NCBI RefSeq assembly: GCF_947632075.1
Contig: NZ_CANRNX010000009.1
Span: 1 to 49,703 of the forward strand
Length of the DNA: 49,703 nucleotides
Source: an uncultured Flavobacterium sp.
GTDB taxonomy: Bacteria > Bacteroidota > Bacteroidia > Flavobacteriales > Flavobacteriaceae
Direction: 5' to 3'
Each line of letters begins with the position of its first letter. Position 1 is the first letter of the stretch. The translations under genes and the position numbers were made by a program. Positions 17,536 through 26,529 of the stretch are shown in pieces. The notes under the pieces were generated by a model, which saw only the letters and a program-made list of their open reading frames with translations, did no database searches and was not told the origin of the DNA.

Positions 17536-19233
17536 ATGCAACTTTCAGAACAAGAAATCATCAGAAGAGAGAAATTGAGCAAGTTAAAAGAACTTGGCAT
17601 CAATCCATATCCAGCAAATTTGTTTCCAGTAAACCATACTTCGAAGCAAGTCAAGGAAACTTTTGAAGAAGGTAAGAAGGTAATTGTTGCAGGTCGTTTA
17701 ATGAGTGTTCGTGATCAAGGAAAAGCTTCTTTTGCCGAACTACAAGACTCAGAAGGACGTATTCAGTTATATTTAAATAGAGATGTAATTTGTCCTGACG
17801 AAGACAAAACATTATATAATCAAGTTTTTAGAAAATTAATTGATTTAGGTGATTTCATCGGAATCGAAGGTGAATTATTCACTACTCAAGTAGGAGCAAA
17901 ATGTATCCGAGTTTCTAACATCACTTTACTAAGTAAAGCTTTACGCCCACTTCCTCTTCCAAAAGTAGATGAAGAAGGAAATGTTTTCGATGCATTTACA
18001 GATCCGGAATTACGTTACCGTATGCGTTACGTAGATTTAGTTGTAAATCCGCAAGTTAAAGACGTTTTCATGAAAAGAACAAAACTTTTCACAGCAATGC
18101 GTGATTTCTTCAACCAAGCTGGATATATGGAAGTAGAAACTCCTGTTTTACAATCAATTCCAGGAGGTGCTTCTGCTAGACCATTTATCACACACCATAA
18201 TTCTTTAGACATTCCGTTATACATGAGAATTGCAAACGAATTATATTTAAAAAGATTAATCGTTGGTGGATTTGACGGAGTTTATGAATTCTCTAAAAAC
18301 TTCCGTAACGAAGGAATGGACCGTACACACAATCCAGAATTTACTGTTATGGAAATATATGTAGCTTACAAAGATTACAACTGGATGATGGAGTTCACAG
18401 AAAACTTATTGGAATACTGTGCTAATCAAGTAAACGGAACTACAGAAGCTACTTTTGGAGAACACAAAATCAACTTCAAAGCTCCGTACGCACGAGTAAC
18501 TATGACAGATGCTATCAAACATTTCACTGGTTTTGACATTACAGGAAAGACTGAACAAGAAATCTTCGAGGCTGCAAAATCTATGGGAATTCCTGTTGAT
18601 GAAACAATGGGTAAAGGAAAACTAATAGATGAGATATTTGGTGAAAAATGTGAAGGAAACTTCATTCAACCAACTTTCATTACTGATTATCCAAAAGAAA
18701 TGTCTCCACTTACAAAAGAACACAGAGACAACCCAGAATTAACAGAGCGTTTTGAATTAATGGTTTGTGGAAAAGAAATTGCAAATGCATATTCAGAACT
18801 TAACGATCCTATCGATCAACGTGAGCGTTTTGAAGCTCAAATGGCACTTTCTGAACGTGGAGACGACGAAGCAATGTTCATCGATCAAGATTTCTTAAGA
18901 GCATTAGAATATGGAATGCCTCCCACTTCTGGTTTAGGAATTGGAATGGATCGTTTAATTATGTTCTTAACAAACATCCCCTCAATTCAAGAGGTATTAT
19001 TCTTCCCACAAATGCGACCAGAAAAACCTGCTCCGACATTTGAGTTAACAGCTGAAGAAAAAATTATTGTAGGAATTCTTGAGAAAAACGAAAATCGTTT
19101 TGATTTAGGACAACTTAAATTAGAAGCTGGTTTAAGTGGAAAGAAATGGGATGCTTCAATGAAAAACTTATCAAAACACGGATTAACATCTGTTGAAGTT
19201 AATGGAGAAAATAAAATAGTTATTTTAAAATAA
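17536..19233 (+). CDS. lysS: Lysyl-tRNA synthetase, class II
   Basis: A 565-residue class II enzyme that charges tRNA-Lys. I chose the ATG at 17536 (MQLSEQEIIRREKL); an in-frame TTG at 17503 would add 11 residues but overlaps the -7 promoter element. The N-terminal OB-fold anticodon-binding domain spans about 50-150, followed by the class II core with FRNEGMDRTHNPEFT (motif 2) and GLGIGMDRLIMF (motif 3). After motif 3 there is a tail of roughly 65 residues (from about 500) not found in E. coli LysS; homologues in Flavobacteriaceae seem to share it (from memory). A palindromic terminator follows. Confidence 0.96.
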   Translation: MQLSEQEIIRREKLSKLKELGINPYPANLFPVNHTSKQVKETFEEGKKVIVAGRLMSVRDQGKASFAELQDSEGRIQLYLNRDVICPDEDKTLYNQVFRKLIDLGDFIGIEGELFTTQVGAKCIRVSNITLLSKALRPLPLPKVDEEGNVFDAFTDPELRYRMRYVDLVVNPQVKDVFMKRTKLFTAMRDFFNQAGYMEVETPVLQSIPGGASARPFITHHNSLDIPLYMRIANELYLKRLIVGGFDGVYEFSKNFRNEGMDRTHNPEFTVMEIYVAYKDYNWMMEFTENLLEYCANQVNGTTEATFGEHKINFKAPYARVTMTDAIKHFTGFDITGKTEQEIFEAAKSMGIPVDETMGKGKLIDEIFGEKCEGNFIQPTFITDYPKEMSPLTKEHRDNPELTERFELMVCGKEIANAYSELNDPIDQRERFEAQMALSERGDDEAMFIDQDFLRALEYGMPPTSGLGIGMDRLIMFLTNIPSIQEVLFFPQMRPEKPAPTFELTAEEKIIVGILEKNENRFDLGQLKLEAGLSGKKWDASMKNLSKHGLTSVEVNGENKIVILK

Positions 19234-19243
19234 AAAAATACAA

Positions 19244-19271
19244 GGCGAGCTTAATTAAGCTCGCTTTTTTT
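19244..19271 (+). terminator. lysS terminator
   Basis: Perfect palindrome over 19245-19264: GCGAGC, eight A/T bases, GCTCGC, followed by seven Ts. Confidence 0.9.
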
Positions 19272-19308
19272 ATGATCTCAAAAACAGAATAAAATAAAAC
19301 TTTTTCTT

Positions 19309-19337
19309 TTGAAAATAAAAGAAATTGTTTAGCTTTG
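19309..19337 (+). promoter_or_regulatory. Promoter of the small secreted protein gene
   Basis: TTG (19309-19311), 18-base spacer, TAGCTTTG (19330-19337), matching the Bacteroidetes consensus. The gene's ATG is 24 bases further on. Confidence 0.6.
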
Positions 19338-19361
19338 ATTTCTAACAAATTGAATCAAATC

Positions 19362-19730
19362 ATGAAAAAAATACTTTTATCATTTTTGTTTGTTGCTTTC
19401 AGTATTTCAATGAATGCTCAAAATATTATTGACAGACAAACAATTAAAGACAACCCTAATAATTTAACAGAATTTGTAAATCAAGACATTGCAATTTTAA
19501 GAAACAATTTTCCTGAATTTAACAAAACTGACACAAAAGTTTTAAGTAAAATTTTTTATTTCAAATACAAGTCATTAACTGCAGATTTATCAAACGAAGA
19601 GCTAATTGAACTTACTGATACATTAAAAGAACAACTTAAAACAACTTTAGGAGATCAATTATATTCAAAAATAGCTGAAAACAAAGACATATTCAATAGA
19701 GTAACAGGGACTACTTATTTAACAAAATAA
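19362..19730 (+). CDS. Small secreted protein of unknown function
   Basis: A 122-residue protein from the ATG at 19362; an in-frame TTG at 19335 lies within the promoter and is not a start. Residues 1-20 form a signal peptide (MKKILLSFLFVAFSISMNAQ) with no lipobox, so the mature protein is about 100 residues in the periplasm or outside the cell. The mature part is helical, polar and without cysteines, and repeats Asn/Asp-rich turns (DNPNNLTEF, NNFPEFNKTD). I do not recognise the family. It stands alone, with its own promoter and terminator. Confidence 0.75.
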   Translation: MKKILLSFLFVAFSISMNAQNIIDRQTIKDNPNNLTEFVNQDIAILRNNFPEFNKTDTKVLSKIFYFKYKSLTADLSNEELIELTDTLKEQLKTTLGDQLYSKIAENKDIFNRVTGTTYLTK

Positions 19731-19760
19731 AAAAGTTCGATTTTACAATCGAACTTTTTT
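19727..19760. terminator. Bidirectional hairpin terminator
   Basis: Stem GTTCGATT (19735-19742) with AATCGAAC (19747-19754), flanked by A-run and T-run. It ends the small secreted protein gene and the convergent TPM operon. Confidence 0.85.
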
Positions 19761-19778
19761 ATTTATAGAAAATTATAT

Positions 19779-20600
19779 TTACCAACTTCCTCCAGCTCCA
19801 CCTCCAGAGAAACCACCTCCGCCGAAGCCGCCACCAAAGCCACCTCCTGAACTTCCGCCACCGAAGCCGCCACCAAAGCTTCCTCCACCACCACGTCCCA
19901 TTCGGCTTAAAACTATAATATCAAATAAATCAGGACCGCTAAATCCACCGCTTCCACGATTGTTTCCATTCCCTCCTTTTTTACCTTTAATAACGCTTAC
20001 AATAATCAAAAAAGCAATTACGCCAAATACAATTACGAAAGTTGGAATTGAACTAGAATCTTTAGGATTATTTTTTCTTTCACCTTTATAAGTTCCAGAG
20101 AAAAGTTTCATTAATTGTGTGGTTCCAACATTCAATCCTTGATAATAATCTCCTTTTTTAAATTCTGGAATAATATAATTTCTAATAATTTCACCATTAA
20201 TTCCAGCAGTTAAAATATGTTCTAAACCATAACCTGGTGCAATCCATATTTTTCGTTCTTTTTCAGCTAAAAGAATAAAAACTCCATTATCTTTTCCTTT
20301 TTCTCCAATTCCCCATTCATGTGCCCATTTCGGAGCCAACAGACCTTCACTTTCTCCTTCTAAACTCGGAATAATAGCAACTACAATTTGAGTAGAAGTA
20401 GTATCTGCATAATTAATCAGTTTAGTTTCTAAAGCTTTTTTCTGATCTGGTTTTAATAGATTAGCATAATCATAAACACTGGTTTGCTCTGAAACTTTTG
20501 TGGGTTTTGCTGGAATTTGAAATTGAGCAAAAACTCCAATAGTAAACAAAAGAAATAAGCTACTTATGATAACATTTTTTGTTTTTAAAATATTTCTCAT
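19779..20600 (-). CDS. TPM-domain (Psb32/YgcG-like) membrane protein with Gly-rich tail
   Basis: A 273-residue protein: signal peptide (about 1-25, ending VFAQ), TPM domain (about 35-170, with VYDYANLL, STQIVVAIIP and KDNGVFILLA), one membrane helix (about 186-205), and a tail that is almost pure Gly/Ser/Phe in GGGFGG repeats ending GGSW. The TPM domain would face the periplasm. TPM proteins occur with LemA in many bacteria and are linked to membrane-protein repair or stress in plants (Psb32) and unknown roles in bacteria. Its ATG directly abuts the stop of the cytosolic TPM gene upstream, showing translational coupling. It is the last gene of the merR-lemA-TPM-TPM operon. Confidence 0.88.
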   Translation of the reverse strand: MRNILKTKNVIISSLFLLFTIGVFAQFQIPAKPTKVSEQTSVYDYANLLKPDQKKALETKLINYADTTSTQIVVAIIPSLEGESEGLLAPKWAHEWGIGEKGKDNGVFILLAEKERKIWIAPGYGLEHILTAGINGEIIRNYIIPEFKKGDYYQGLNVGTTQLMKLFSGTYKGERKNNPKDSSSIPTFVIVFGVIAFLIIVSVIKGKKGGNGNNRGSGGFSGPDLFDIIVLSRMGRGGGGSFGGGFGGGSSGGGFGGGFGGGGFSGGGAGGSW

Positions 20601-21038
20601 CTATCCTCTAGATATTTCGTTAGAAAGTTCATTTTCATCGTTTTCTTGAATTGGAAAGTATTTTTTCAATTGCTCTCCAGCTCTTAAAATCCCAGCAACC
20701 AAACCTTCTTTAATTTTTTGTTGTTTAAAATGTTCAATAACCACATCTTTAGTACATTCCCAAAAATCATCAGGAACAGCGTTATTAATTCCGTTATCGC
20801 CAAAAATCGCAAAGCTTCGATTACGAATACCTATATAAAACAAAACACCATTTCTGGCGTTTGTTTTATGCATTTCTAACGTAACAAAAACTTCTTTAGC
20901 ACGATCTAAAACTTCTAATTCTGAATGCTCTTCGATATGAACACGAATTTCTCCAGATGTTTTATTTTCAGCATTTTGAATTGCATCAATAATTTCTAAT
21001 TCGTCTTCTTTAGATATAAATTGTTCTGTTACAGCCAT
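20601..21038 (-). CDS. Cytosolic-looking TPM-domain protein
   Basis: A 145-residue TPM-domain protein without signal peptide or membrane helix. It has the domain pattern (ENKTSGEIRVHIEEHSEL, NGVLFYIGIRNRSFAIFGDNGIN and a helical end), about the length of the domain itself. Placed between lemA (12 bases upstream) and the membrane-bound TPM protein, with no bases between its stop and the next start. The paralogue in the same operon is exported, so the two TPM domains appear to be on opposite sides of the membrane; that is inferred from signal peptide presence only. Confidence 0.88.
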   Translation of the reverse strand: MAVTEQFISKEDELEIIDAIQNAENKTSGEIRVHIEEHSELEVLDRAKEVFVTLEMHKTNARNGVLFYIGIRNRSFAIFGDNGINNAVPDDFWECTKDVVIEHFKQQKIKEGLVAGILRAGEQLKKYFPIQENDENELSNEISRG

Positions 21039-21050
21039 TATTTAATCAAA

Positions 21051-21635
21051 TTAGAATTGAACTTCAGGAGCTTTTTCTGCACCCGCTTCAGCTTTAAAGA
21101 AAGGTTTTTCTGGATAATTAGATAAGAAAAATTTGTTTGGCATTTTTAATACATAACCGTTATAAACTTCGATACTTCCGTTAAATCTTGTTCTAGCCGT
21201 TAAAATCTGATTTTCAGTTGAAGCCAATTCATCTTGCAATTTTAAGAAGTTTTGATTTGTTTTTAAATCAGGATATTTCTCAACAGTTACCAATAATCTC
21301 CCTAAAGCAGAACTAACTCCAGTTTGTGCTTGTTGAAATTGCTCTAATTGTTCAGGTGTCATATTTGACGGATCAATATTCATTGAAGTAGCTTTCGCTC
21401 TTGCATTAACAACAGCTTCTAAAGTCGATTTTTCAAAATCTGCAGCTCCTTTAACCGTGTTTACTAAATTTCCGATTAAATCATTTCTTCTTTGATAAGA
21501 ACCTTCAACATCTGCCCAAGTTTTATCGGCACTTTGCTTAAATGTTAACGCTGTATTTTGGTAATTCATTGATAACATAAAGTAACCAACAATTAATACT
21601 ACAACTACAATAATGATAGGAAGGATTTTTTTCAT
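21051..21635 (-). CDS. LemA family protein
   Basis: A 194-residue LemA protein. One N-terminal membrane helix (about 4-22) is followed by a helical bundle with the family segments SYQRRNDLIGNLVNTVKG and LENQ-type EYPDLK (here VEKYPDLKTNQNF and RTRFNGSIEVYN). The bulk of the protein is predicted outside the cytoplasm or on its face depending on topology, which the sequence does not settle. LemA is commonly encoded beside TPM proteins, and the arrangement here follows that. The gene starts 20 bases after the end of the merR-like gene. Confidence 0.93.
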   Translation of the reverse strand: MKKILPIIIVVVVLIVGYFMLSMNYQNTALTFKQSADKTWADVEGSYQRRNDLIGNLVNTVKGAADFEKSTLEAVVNARAKATSMNIDPSNMTPEQLEQFQQAQTGVSSALGRLLVTVEKYPDLKTNQNFLKLQDELASTENQILTARTRFNGSIEVYNGYVLKMPNKFFLSNYPEKPFFKAEAGAEKAPEVQF

Positions 21636-21655
21636 TCTTCTTGTTTTAATTAAAT

Positions 21656-21985
21656 TTAAAGTTCGTTTTTTAATTTTTGCAATTCCGTTTTAATATCTTT
21701 CAATTTCCCGATAATTTCTAAAGTATCCATAGGTTTTTTCTGAGCATCTTTTAAATAATCTTTAGCTCCTTCTAAAGTAAATCCGCGTTCTTTAACTAAG
21801 TAAAAAATTATTTTTAAATTCTTCAAATCCTCAGGAGTAAACATACGATTTCCTTTAGCGTTTTTCTTTGGTTTAAGAATATCAAACTCTTTCTCCCAAA
21901 ACCGAATCAACGAGGTATTTACCGAAAAGGCTTTCGCGATTTCGCCAATACTATAATATCTTTTCTCAGGTAAATCTACTTGCAT
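21656..21985 (-). CDS. MerR-family transcriptional regulator
   Basis: A 109-residue regulator with the MerR winged helix in residues 10-78: YYSIGEIAKAFSVNTSLIRFW, then the second helix-turn region RMFTPEDLKNLKIIFYLVKERG, and a short coiled coil at the end (about 88-108). There is no effector-binding domain and no cysteine, so it is not a metal sensor of the classical kind; it may dimerise and bind DNA only. First gene of an operon with lemA and two TPM genes, so it may control them; the divergent alaS shares the 180-base upstream region. Confidence 0.9.
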   Translation of the reverse strand: MQVDLPEKRYYSIGEIAKAFSVNTSLIRFWEKEFDILKPKKNAKGNRMFTPEDLKNLKIIFYLVKERGFTLEGAKDYLKDAQKKPMDTLEIIGKLKDIKTELQKLKNEL

Positions 21986-22096
21986 ATTTTATTAGAATTG
22001 CTACTTGCTAATATACAATTTTCTTATTAGTATCAGAAATCTAAAAAAGTTACAATTCAGAAAAACAAAAAAATCAAATAGCATGAAAAAAATGCT

Positions 22097-22104
22097 TAAT
22101 TTTG
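22097..22104 (+). promoter_or_regulatory. -7 element of alaS promoter
   Basis: TAATTTTG matches TAnnTTTG, 61 bases before the alaS ATG. No convincing -33 TTG. The leader between them contains a small hairpin ACAGAA (22115-22120) with TTCTGT (22127-22132). Confidence 0.45.
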
Positions 22105-22165
22105 CAAGTTAAAAACAGAAACAAACTTCTGTAACTGAAATTACTATAAGAAATTAAAATATAGA

Positions 22166-24802
22166 ATGAAATCACAAGACATTAGAAAACAATTTCTACA
22201 TTTTTTTGAAAGCAAAGGGCATTTAATTGTTCCTTCGGCTCCAATCGTTTTAAAAGACGATCCAACTTTAATGTTCAACAACTCGGGAATGGCCCAGTTT
22301 AAAGAATATTTTTTAGGAAACGCCACACCAAAAAGTAACAGAATTGCCGATACACAAAAATGTCTTCGTGTTTCGGGAAAACATAACGATTTAGAGGATG
22401 TTGGTTTTGATACGTACCACCATACGATGTTTGAAATGTTAGGAAACTGGTCGTTTGGTGATTACTTTAAAAAAGAAGCAATTGCTTGGGCTTGGGAGTT
22501 TTTAACCGAAGTTTTAAAGTTAGATAAAGATCGTTTATACGTTTCGGTTTTTGAAGGAAATCCAGACGAAAATGTTCCGTTTGATCAAGAAGCTTGGGAT
22601 TTATGGAAACAATATGTTGCTGAAGATCGTATTATCTTAGGAAATAAAAAGGATAATTTCTGGGAAATGGGCGATCAAGGACCATGTGGACCATGTTCTG
22701 AAATTCATATCGATTTACGTACAGATGCCGAAAGAGCTGAGGTTTCTGGCCGTTCGTTAGTAAACGAAGATCATCCGCAAGTGGTTGAAATTTGGAATAA
22801 CGTATTTATGGAATTCAATCGTAAAGCTGATGGATCTTTAGAAAAACTTCCTGCACAACACGTTGATACCGGAATGGGATTTGAGCGTTTATGTATGGCT
22901 ATGCAAGGAGTTACATCAAACTATGATACCGATGTATTTACGCCGCTCATTGCAAAGGTTGAACAAATTACAGGTTTAAAATATACCGATAATACGGTTC
23001 AAAATATTTCAGAAGAACAAAATAAAATCAACATTGCTATTCGTGTAATTGTTGATCATGTGCGTGCGGTTGCTTTTGCTATTGCAGATGGACAATTGCC
23101 GTCAAACAACGGTGCAGGTTATGTAATCCGTCGTATTTTGCGTCGTGCTATTCGTTACGGATTTACATTCTTAAGCACAAAAGAACCTTTTATTTATCAA
23201 TTGGTTGATGTTTTAGCTGTGCAAATGGGAGAATTTTTCCCAGAAATTGTGTCTCAAAAAGATTTAGTAAAAAATGTAATTAAAGAAGAAGAAGCTTCTT
23301 TTTTACGAACTTTAGATCAAGGTTTACATTTGTTAGATAACGTAATTGCAGAAACAAACGGAAGATTTGTTGATGGTGCTAAAGCGTTTGAATTGTACGA
23401 TACGTTTGGTTTTCCAATTGATTTAACAGCTTTAATTTTACGTGAAAAAGGATATGAGTTAGACGAGGCTGGTTTTGAAGTAGCTATGAAAGCTCAGAAA
23501 GACCGTTCTCGTGCGGCATCTGAAATTTCTAAAGACGATTGGAATGTTTTAATTGAAGGAAATGTTGAAACTTTTGAAGGGTACGATAAAGTTGAAAACG
23601 AAGTAAAAATTACTCGTATTCGTAAAGTTGAATCTAAAAAAGACGGAACTTTATACCAAATTGTTTTAGATCATACACCATTCTACGCAGAAGGTGGAGG
23701 TCAAGTTGGAGATAAAGGAGTTTTAGTTTCTGCTAATGAAACGATCGAAGTAATTGATACGAAAAAAGAAAACAACTTAATCTTACATTTTACAAAACAA
23801 TTACCAGAAAATATCGAAGCTACTTTTGTAGCAAAAGTAAATACTGATTTACGTTCGGCTTCTTCTAAAAATCACTCGGCAACGCATTTATTACACCAAG
23901 CGTTACGTACTATTTTAGGAACTCACGTAGAACAAAAAGGATCGTTAGTAGCGCCAAATTATTTACGTTTTGACTTCTCGCACTTCGCTAAAGTAACAGA
24001 CGAAGAATTAAAAGAAGTTGAAGCATTTGTAAACGCTCGTATTGCAGAACAATTACCATTAATCGAGCGCAGAGCTATTCCGTTTAACCAAGCGGTTGAA
24101 GAAGGTGCGATGGCATTATTCGGTGAAAAATACGGTGATTTAGTTCGTGCGATTAAGTTTGGAAATTCGATGGAATTATGTGGAGGAATTCACGTACAAA
24201 ACACTGCTGATATTTGGTCTTTCAAAATTATTTCTGAAGGAGCTGTTGCAGCAGGAATTCGTCGTATTGAAGCGATTACAGGCGATGCAGTTCGCGATTT
24301 CTATATCAGACAAGAAAATACCTTAAAAGATATTAAAGAAACGCTTAAAAACCCGCAAGATACTTTAAAAGCTGTGCATTCATTACAAGATGAGAATGCG
24401 AAATTAAAAAAACAATTAGAACAGTTATTGAAAGAAAAAGCAAAAAATATGAAAGGTGATTTATTAAAAGAAATCACTGAAGTAAACGGAGTTCAATTCT
24501 TAGCTAAACAAGTTGATTTAGATGCAAACGGAGCAAAAGATTTAGTTTACGAAATTGGAGCAACAGGAACGAACTTCTTTATTGTTTTAGGAACAGTTAC
24601 AGAAGGTAAACCAATGTTAACAGCTTACGTTTCTAAAGAAATTATTGAAAGCAAAGGATTAAACGCTGGGCAAGTTGTTCGTGAATTAGGAAAATACATC
24701 CAAGGTGGTGGTGGTGGACAAGCGTTCTTTGCTACTGCAGGAGGTAAAAATTCTGATGGAATGGCAGATGCAATAGCTAACGCTATAAACTTTGTAAAAT
24801 AA
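22166..24802 (+). CDS. alaS: Alanyl-tRNA synthetase
   Basis: An 878-residue enzyme of full length. The class II aminoacylation core opens with [16 protein letters not shown] and contains [11 protein letters not shown] and [13 protein letters not shown]. The editing domain has both parts of its zinc site: HSATH (570-574) and CGGIH (672-676), so hydrolysis of mischarged Ser/Gly-tRNA-Ala should work. The C-terminal oligomerisation domain has a coiled coil (about 735-770) and a C-Ala end with the Gly-rich [15 protein letters not shown]. It is divergent from the merR operon and followed by a strong terminator. Confidence 0.97.
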   Translation: MKSQDIRKQFLHFFESKGHLIVPSAPIVLKDDPTLMFNNSGMAQFKEYFLGNATPKSNRIADTQKCLRVSGKHNDLEDVGFDTYHHTMFEMLGNWSFGDYFKKEAIAWAWEFLTEVLKLDKDRLYVSVFEGNPDENVPFDQEAWDLWKQYVAEDRIILGNKKDNFWEMGDQGPCGPCSEIHIDLRTDAERAEVSGRSLVNEDHPQVVEIWNNVFMEFNRKADGSLEKLPAQHVDTGMGFERLCMAMQGVTSNYDTDVFTPLIAKVEQITGLKYTDNTVQNISEEQNKINIAIRVIVDHVRAVAFAIADGQLPSNNGAGYVIRRILRRAIRYGFTFLSTKEPFIYQLVDVLAVQMGEFFPEIVSQKDLVKNVIKEEEASFLRTLDQGLHLLDNVIAETNGRFVDGAKAFELYDTFGFPIDLTALILREKGYELDEAGFEVAMKAQKDRSRAASEISKDDWNVLIEGNVETFEGYDKVENEVKITRIRKVESKKDGTLYQIVLDHTPFYAEGGGQVGDKGVLVSANETIEVIDTKKENNLILHFTKQLPENIEATFVAKVNTDLRSASSKNHSATHLLHQALRTILGTHVEQKGSLVAPNYLRFDFSHFAKVTDEELKEVEAFVNARIAEQLPLIERRAIPFNQAVEEGAMALFGEKYGDLVRAIKFGNSMELCGGIHVQNTADIWSFKIISEGAVAAGIRRIEAITGDAVRDFYIRQENTLKDIKETLKNPQDTLKAVHSLQDENAKLKKQLEQLLKEKAKNMKGDLLKEITEVNGVQFLAKQVDLDANGAKDLVYEIGATGTNFFIVLGTVTEGKPMLTAYVSKEIIESKGLNAGQVVRELGKYIQGGGGGQAFFATAGGKNSDGMADAIANAINFVK

Positions 24803-24813
24803 CGTTTAGATAT

Positions 24814-24847
24814 AAAAAACGCTTCAATTAAATTGAAGCGTTTTTTT
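24814..24847. terminator. Bidirectional hairpin terminator
   Basis: Stem AACGCTTCAAT (24818-24828) with ATTGAAGCGTT (24832-24842), A-run before, T-run after. It serves alaS and the convergent manC operon. Confidence 0.9.
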
Positions 24848-24854
24848 ATTGGTA

Positions 24855-25916
24855 CTATTTTGCATTTATCTTAGCAACAACCTGCTTAATATCTTGTTCT
24901 TTCTTTTTTGGATAAATCAACAAAACGTCATCTTTATCTACAATGATATAATCATTTAAACCATCTATTACAACCTTTTTACCAGGTTTTGTTCTAATGA
25001 TATTATTTGATGCATTTTCAATTACAATTGTCGCATTTACCACAGCATTTTCATTCGCATCTTTTGGTAATTTATCATAAAGAGAACCCCAAGTCCCTAA
25101 ATCATTCCAATCAAAAGTAGCAGGTAAAACAAAAACGTTTTTTGCATTTTCCATCACCGCATAATCAATAGAAATATTGTCTGATTTTCCGTAATTTTCA
25201 GAAACGAATGCAGCTTCAGCATCTGTGTTTAACTTTTCAAATCCTTCGTTAAATAAATTATACATTGCAGGTTGAAATTTCTCAAAAGCATTTAAAATCG
25301 AAGACACACTCCAAATAAAAATACCTGAATTCCATAAGAAATTCCTACTTTGAATAAATTTCTTAGCTGTAACGTAATCCGGCTTTTCACGGAATTGAAC
25401 CACTTTTTTAACCTGACGTGAATCTAATTTATCAAATTCAATATATCCGTAACCCGTGTTCGGAAATGTTGGTAAAATTCCTAAAGTCATTAAAACATTA
25501 TCGTGTTCACAGATATCAAAAGAACGCTGTAAGTTAGCCACGAATTGCACCTCATCTTCAATCCAATGGTCAGAAGGAGCCACAATCATTAATGCATTCG
25601 GATTTCTTTTTTTAATTTTCATTGAAGCATACAAAATACAAGGTGCCGTATTTCGCATTTCTGGTTCTAAAACAATTTGCTCGTTGTTTATCATCGGTAA
25701 CTGTTCTTGAACTATTTCAGCATATTTGTCATTCGTAAGAATTAAAATATTTTCCTTAGGAATAAGCTGACTTAATCTTGAAAATGTTTTTTGAATTAAA
25801 GTTTCACCTGTTCCCAACATATCGTGAAATTGTTTTGGAAACTCTGGAGTACTCACTGGCCAAAAGCGTGAACCTACACCACCGGCCATTATAATTGCAT
25901 AATAATTCTCGTTCAT
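24855..25916 (-). CDS. manC: Mannose-1-phosphate guanylyltransferase
   Basis: A 353-residue nucleotidyltransferase making GDP-mannose from mannose-1-phosphate and GTP, the donor for fucose, rhamnose or mannose in surface glycans. The N-terminal signature is IIMAGGVGSRFWPVSTPEFP (8-27) followed by KQF; the mid-domain has VAPSDHWI and GYGYIEF, and the end has FDWNDLGTW. It lacks the C-terminal phosphomannose-isomerase domain of the long bifunctional enzymes. It is the last gene of a four-gene transcript, four bases after the SprT-like gene. Confidence 0.92.
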   Translation of the reverse strand: MNENYYAIIMAGGVGSRFWPVSTPEFPKQFHDMLGTGETLIQKTFSRLSQLIPKENILILTNDKYAEIVQEQLPMINNEQIVLEPEMRNTAPCILYASMKIKKRNPNALMIVAPSDHWIEDEVQFVANLQRSFDICEHDNVLMTLGILPTFPNTGYGYIEFDKLDSRQVKKVVQFREKPDYVTAKKFIQSRNFLWNSGIFIWSVSSILNAFEKFQPAMYNLFNEGFEKLNTDAEAAFVSENYGKSDNISIDYAVMENAKNVFVLPATFDWNDLGTWGSLYDKLPKDANENAVVNATIVIENASNNIIRTKPGKKVVIDGLNDYIIVDKDDVLLIYPKKKEQDIKQVVAKINAK

Positions 25917-25920
25917 TATG

Positions 25921-26523
25921 TTAATTAATTTTCAGAAGTTCAACTTCTGCATTAGGTTTAAACAAATAGACTTTTCCTGTTTTCACTTCCATACATTCAA
26001 AAAGTTTCACACGTAAATGCCCTTTTTTAAAAACTCTGCCTGAAGGAATTCGAAAAAAACATCCCAAAGGCAAATCATTAATAAAATAGTTTTCATTAGG
26101 ACCATCAAAGCGTTTTAAAGCTATAGACAACAAAGCATCGGTATCACTACTCGCTGTTGGATTTTTAAAATGTTTGGCAATCAACGGTAAAACTTCATTA
26201 GGAAAAATCGTTGGATTTATAAAAGGAAGCATTAACAACCGAAATGTTTGTTTCCATTCAATTCCGTGAGGTTTAATGTATCTTCCGTATTTTTTGAAAG
26301 CAACTAAATGTGCTATTTCATGTATTAATGTAATTAAAAAACGGTACTTATTTAAATTTGAATTTACCGTAATAGCATGTGAACCATCGGGATTTTTCCG
26401 ATAATCTCCATGTCTTGTTGCACGCTCACTCACAATTTTTAAATGAACCTGATTATTTTTTATCAGTTCAAAAACCGGAGCTACCGCATGTTCTGGTAAA
26501 TATTTTTGTAAAACCGCTTGCAA
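25921..26523 (-). CDS. SprT-like zinc metalloprotein
   Basis: A 200-residue SprT-like protein. The HEIAH zinc site (68-72) lies in LITLIHEIAHLVAF, and KPHGIEW (85-91) is the usual second segment of the family. Relatives include bacterial SprT and the protease domain of human SPRTN, which removes DNA-protein crosslinks; a bacterial role is not established. No signal peptide, so cytoplasmic. The C-terminal third is not typical zinc-finger sequence and carries few cysteines (one, in LFECMEV). Neighbours are an SDR six bases upstream and manC four bases downstream, with no obvious functional link. Confidence 0.85.
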   Translation of the reverse strand: MQAVLQKYLPEHAVAPVFELIKNNQVHLKIVSERATRHGDYRKNPDGSHAITVNSNLNKYRFLITLIHEIAHLVAFKKYGRYIKPHGIEWKQTFRLLMLPFINPTIFPNEVLPLIAKHFKNPTASSDTDALLSIALKRFDGPNENYFINDLPLGCFFRIPSGRVFKKGHLRVKLFECMEVKTGKVYLFKPNAEVELLKIN

Positions 26524-26529
26524 TTTATT

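Noticed and set aside
19785..19890. Gly-rich coding repeat as a DNA repeat or CRISPR-like element
   Set aside because: It is the in-frame GGGFGG tail of the TPM protein; no spacers and no exact repeat unit.
22105..22165. Small hairpin in the alaS leader, considered as a T-box or tRNA-like regulator
   Set aside because: Only a 6-bp stem, no T-box sequence, no terminator/antiterminator pair, and T-boxes are rare outside Firmicutes.
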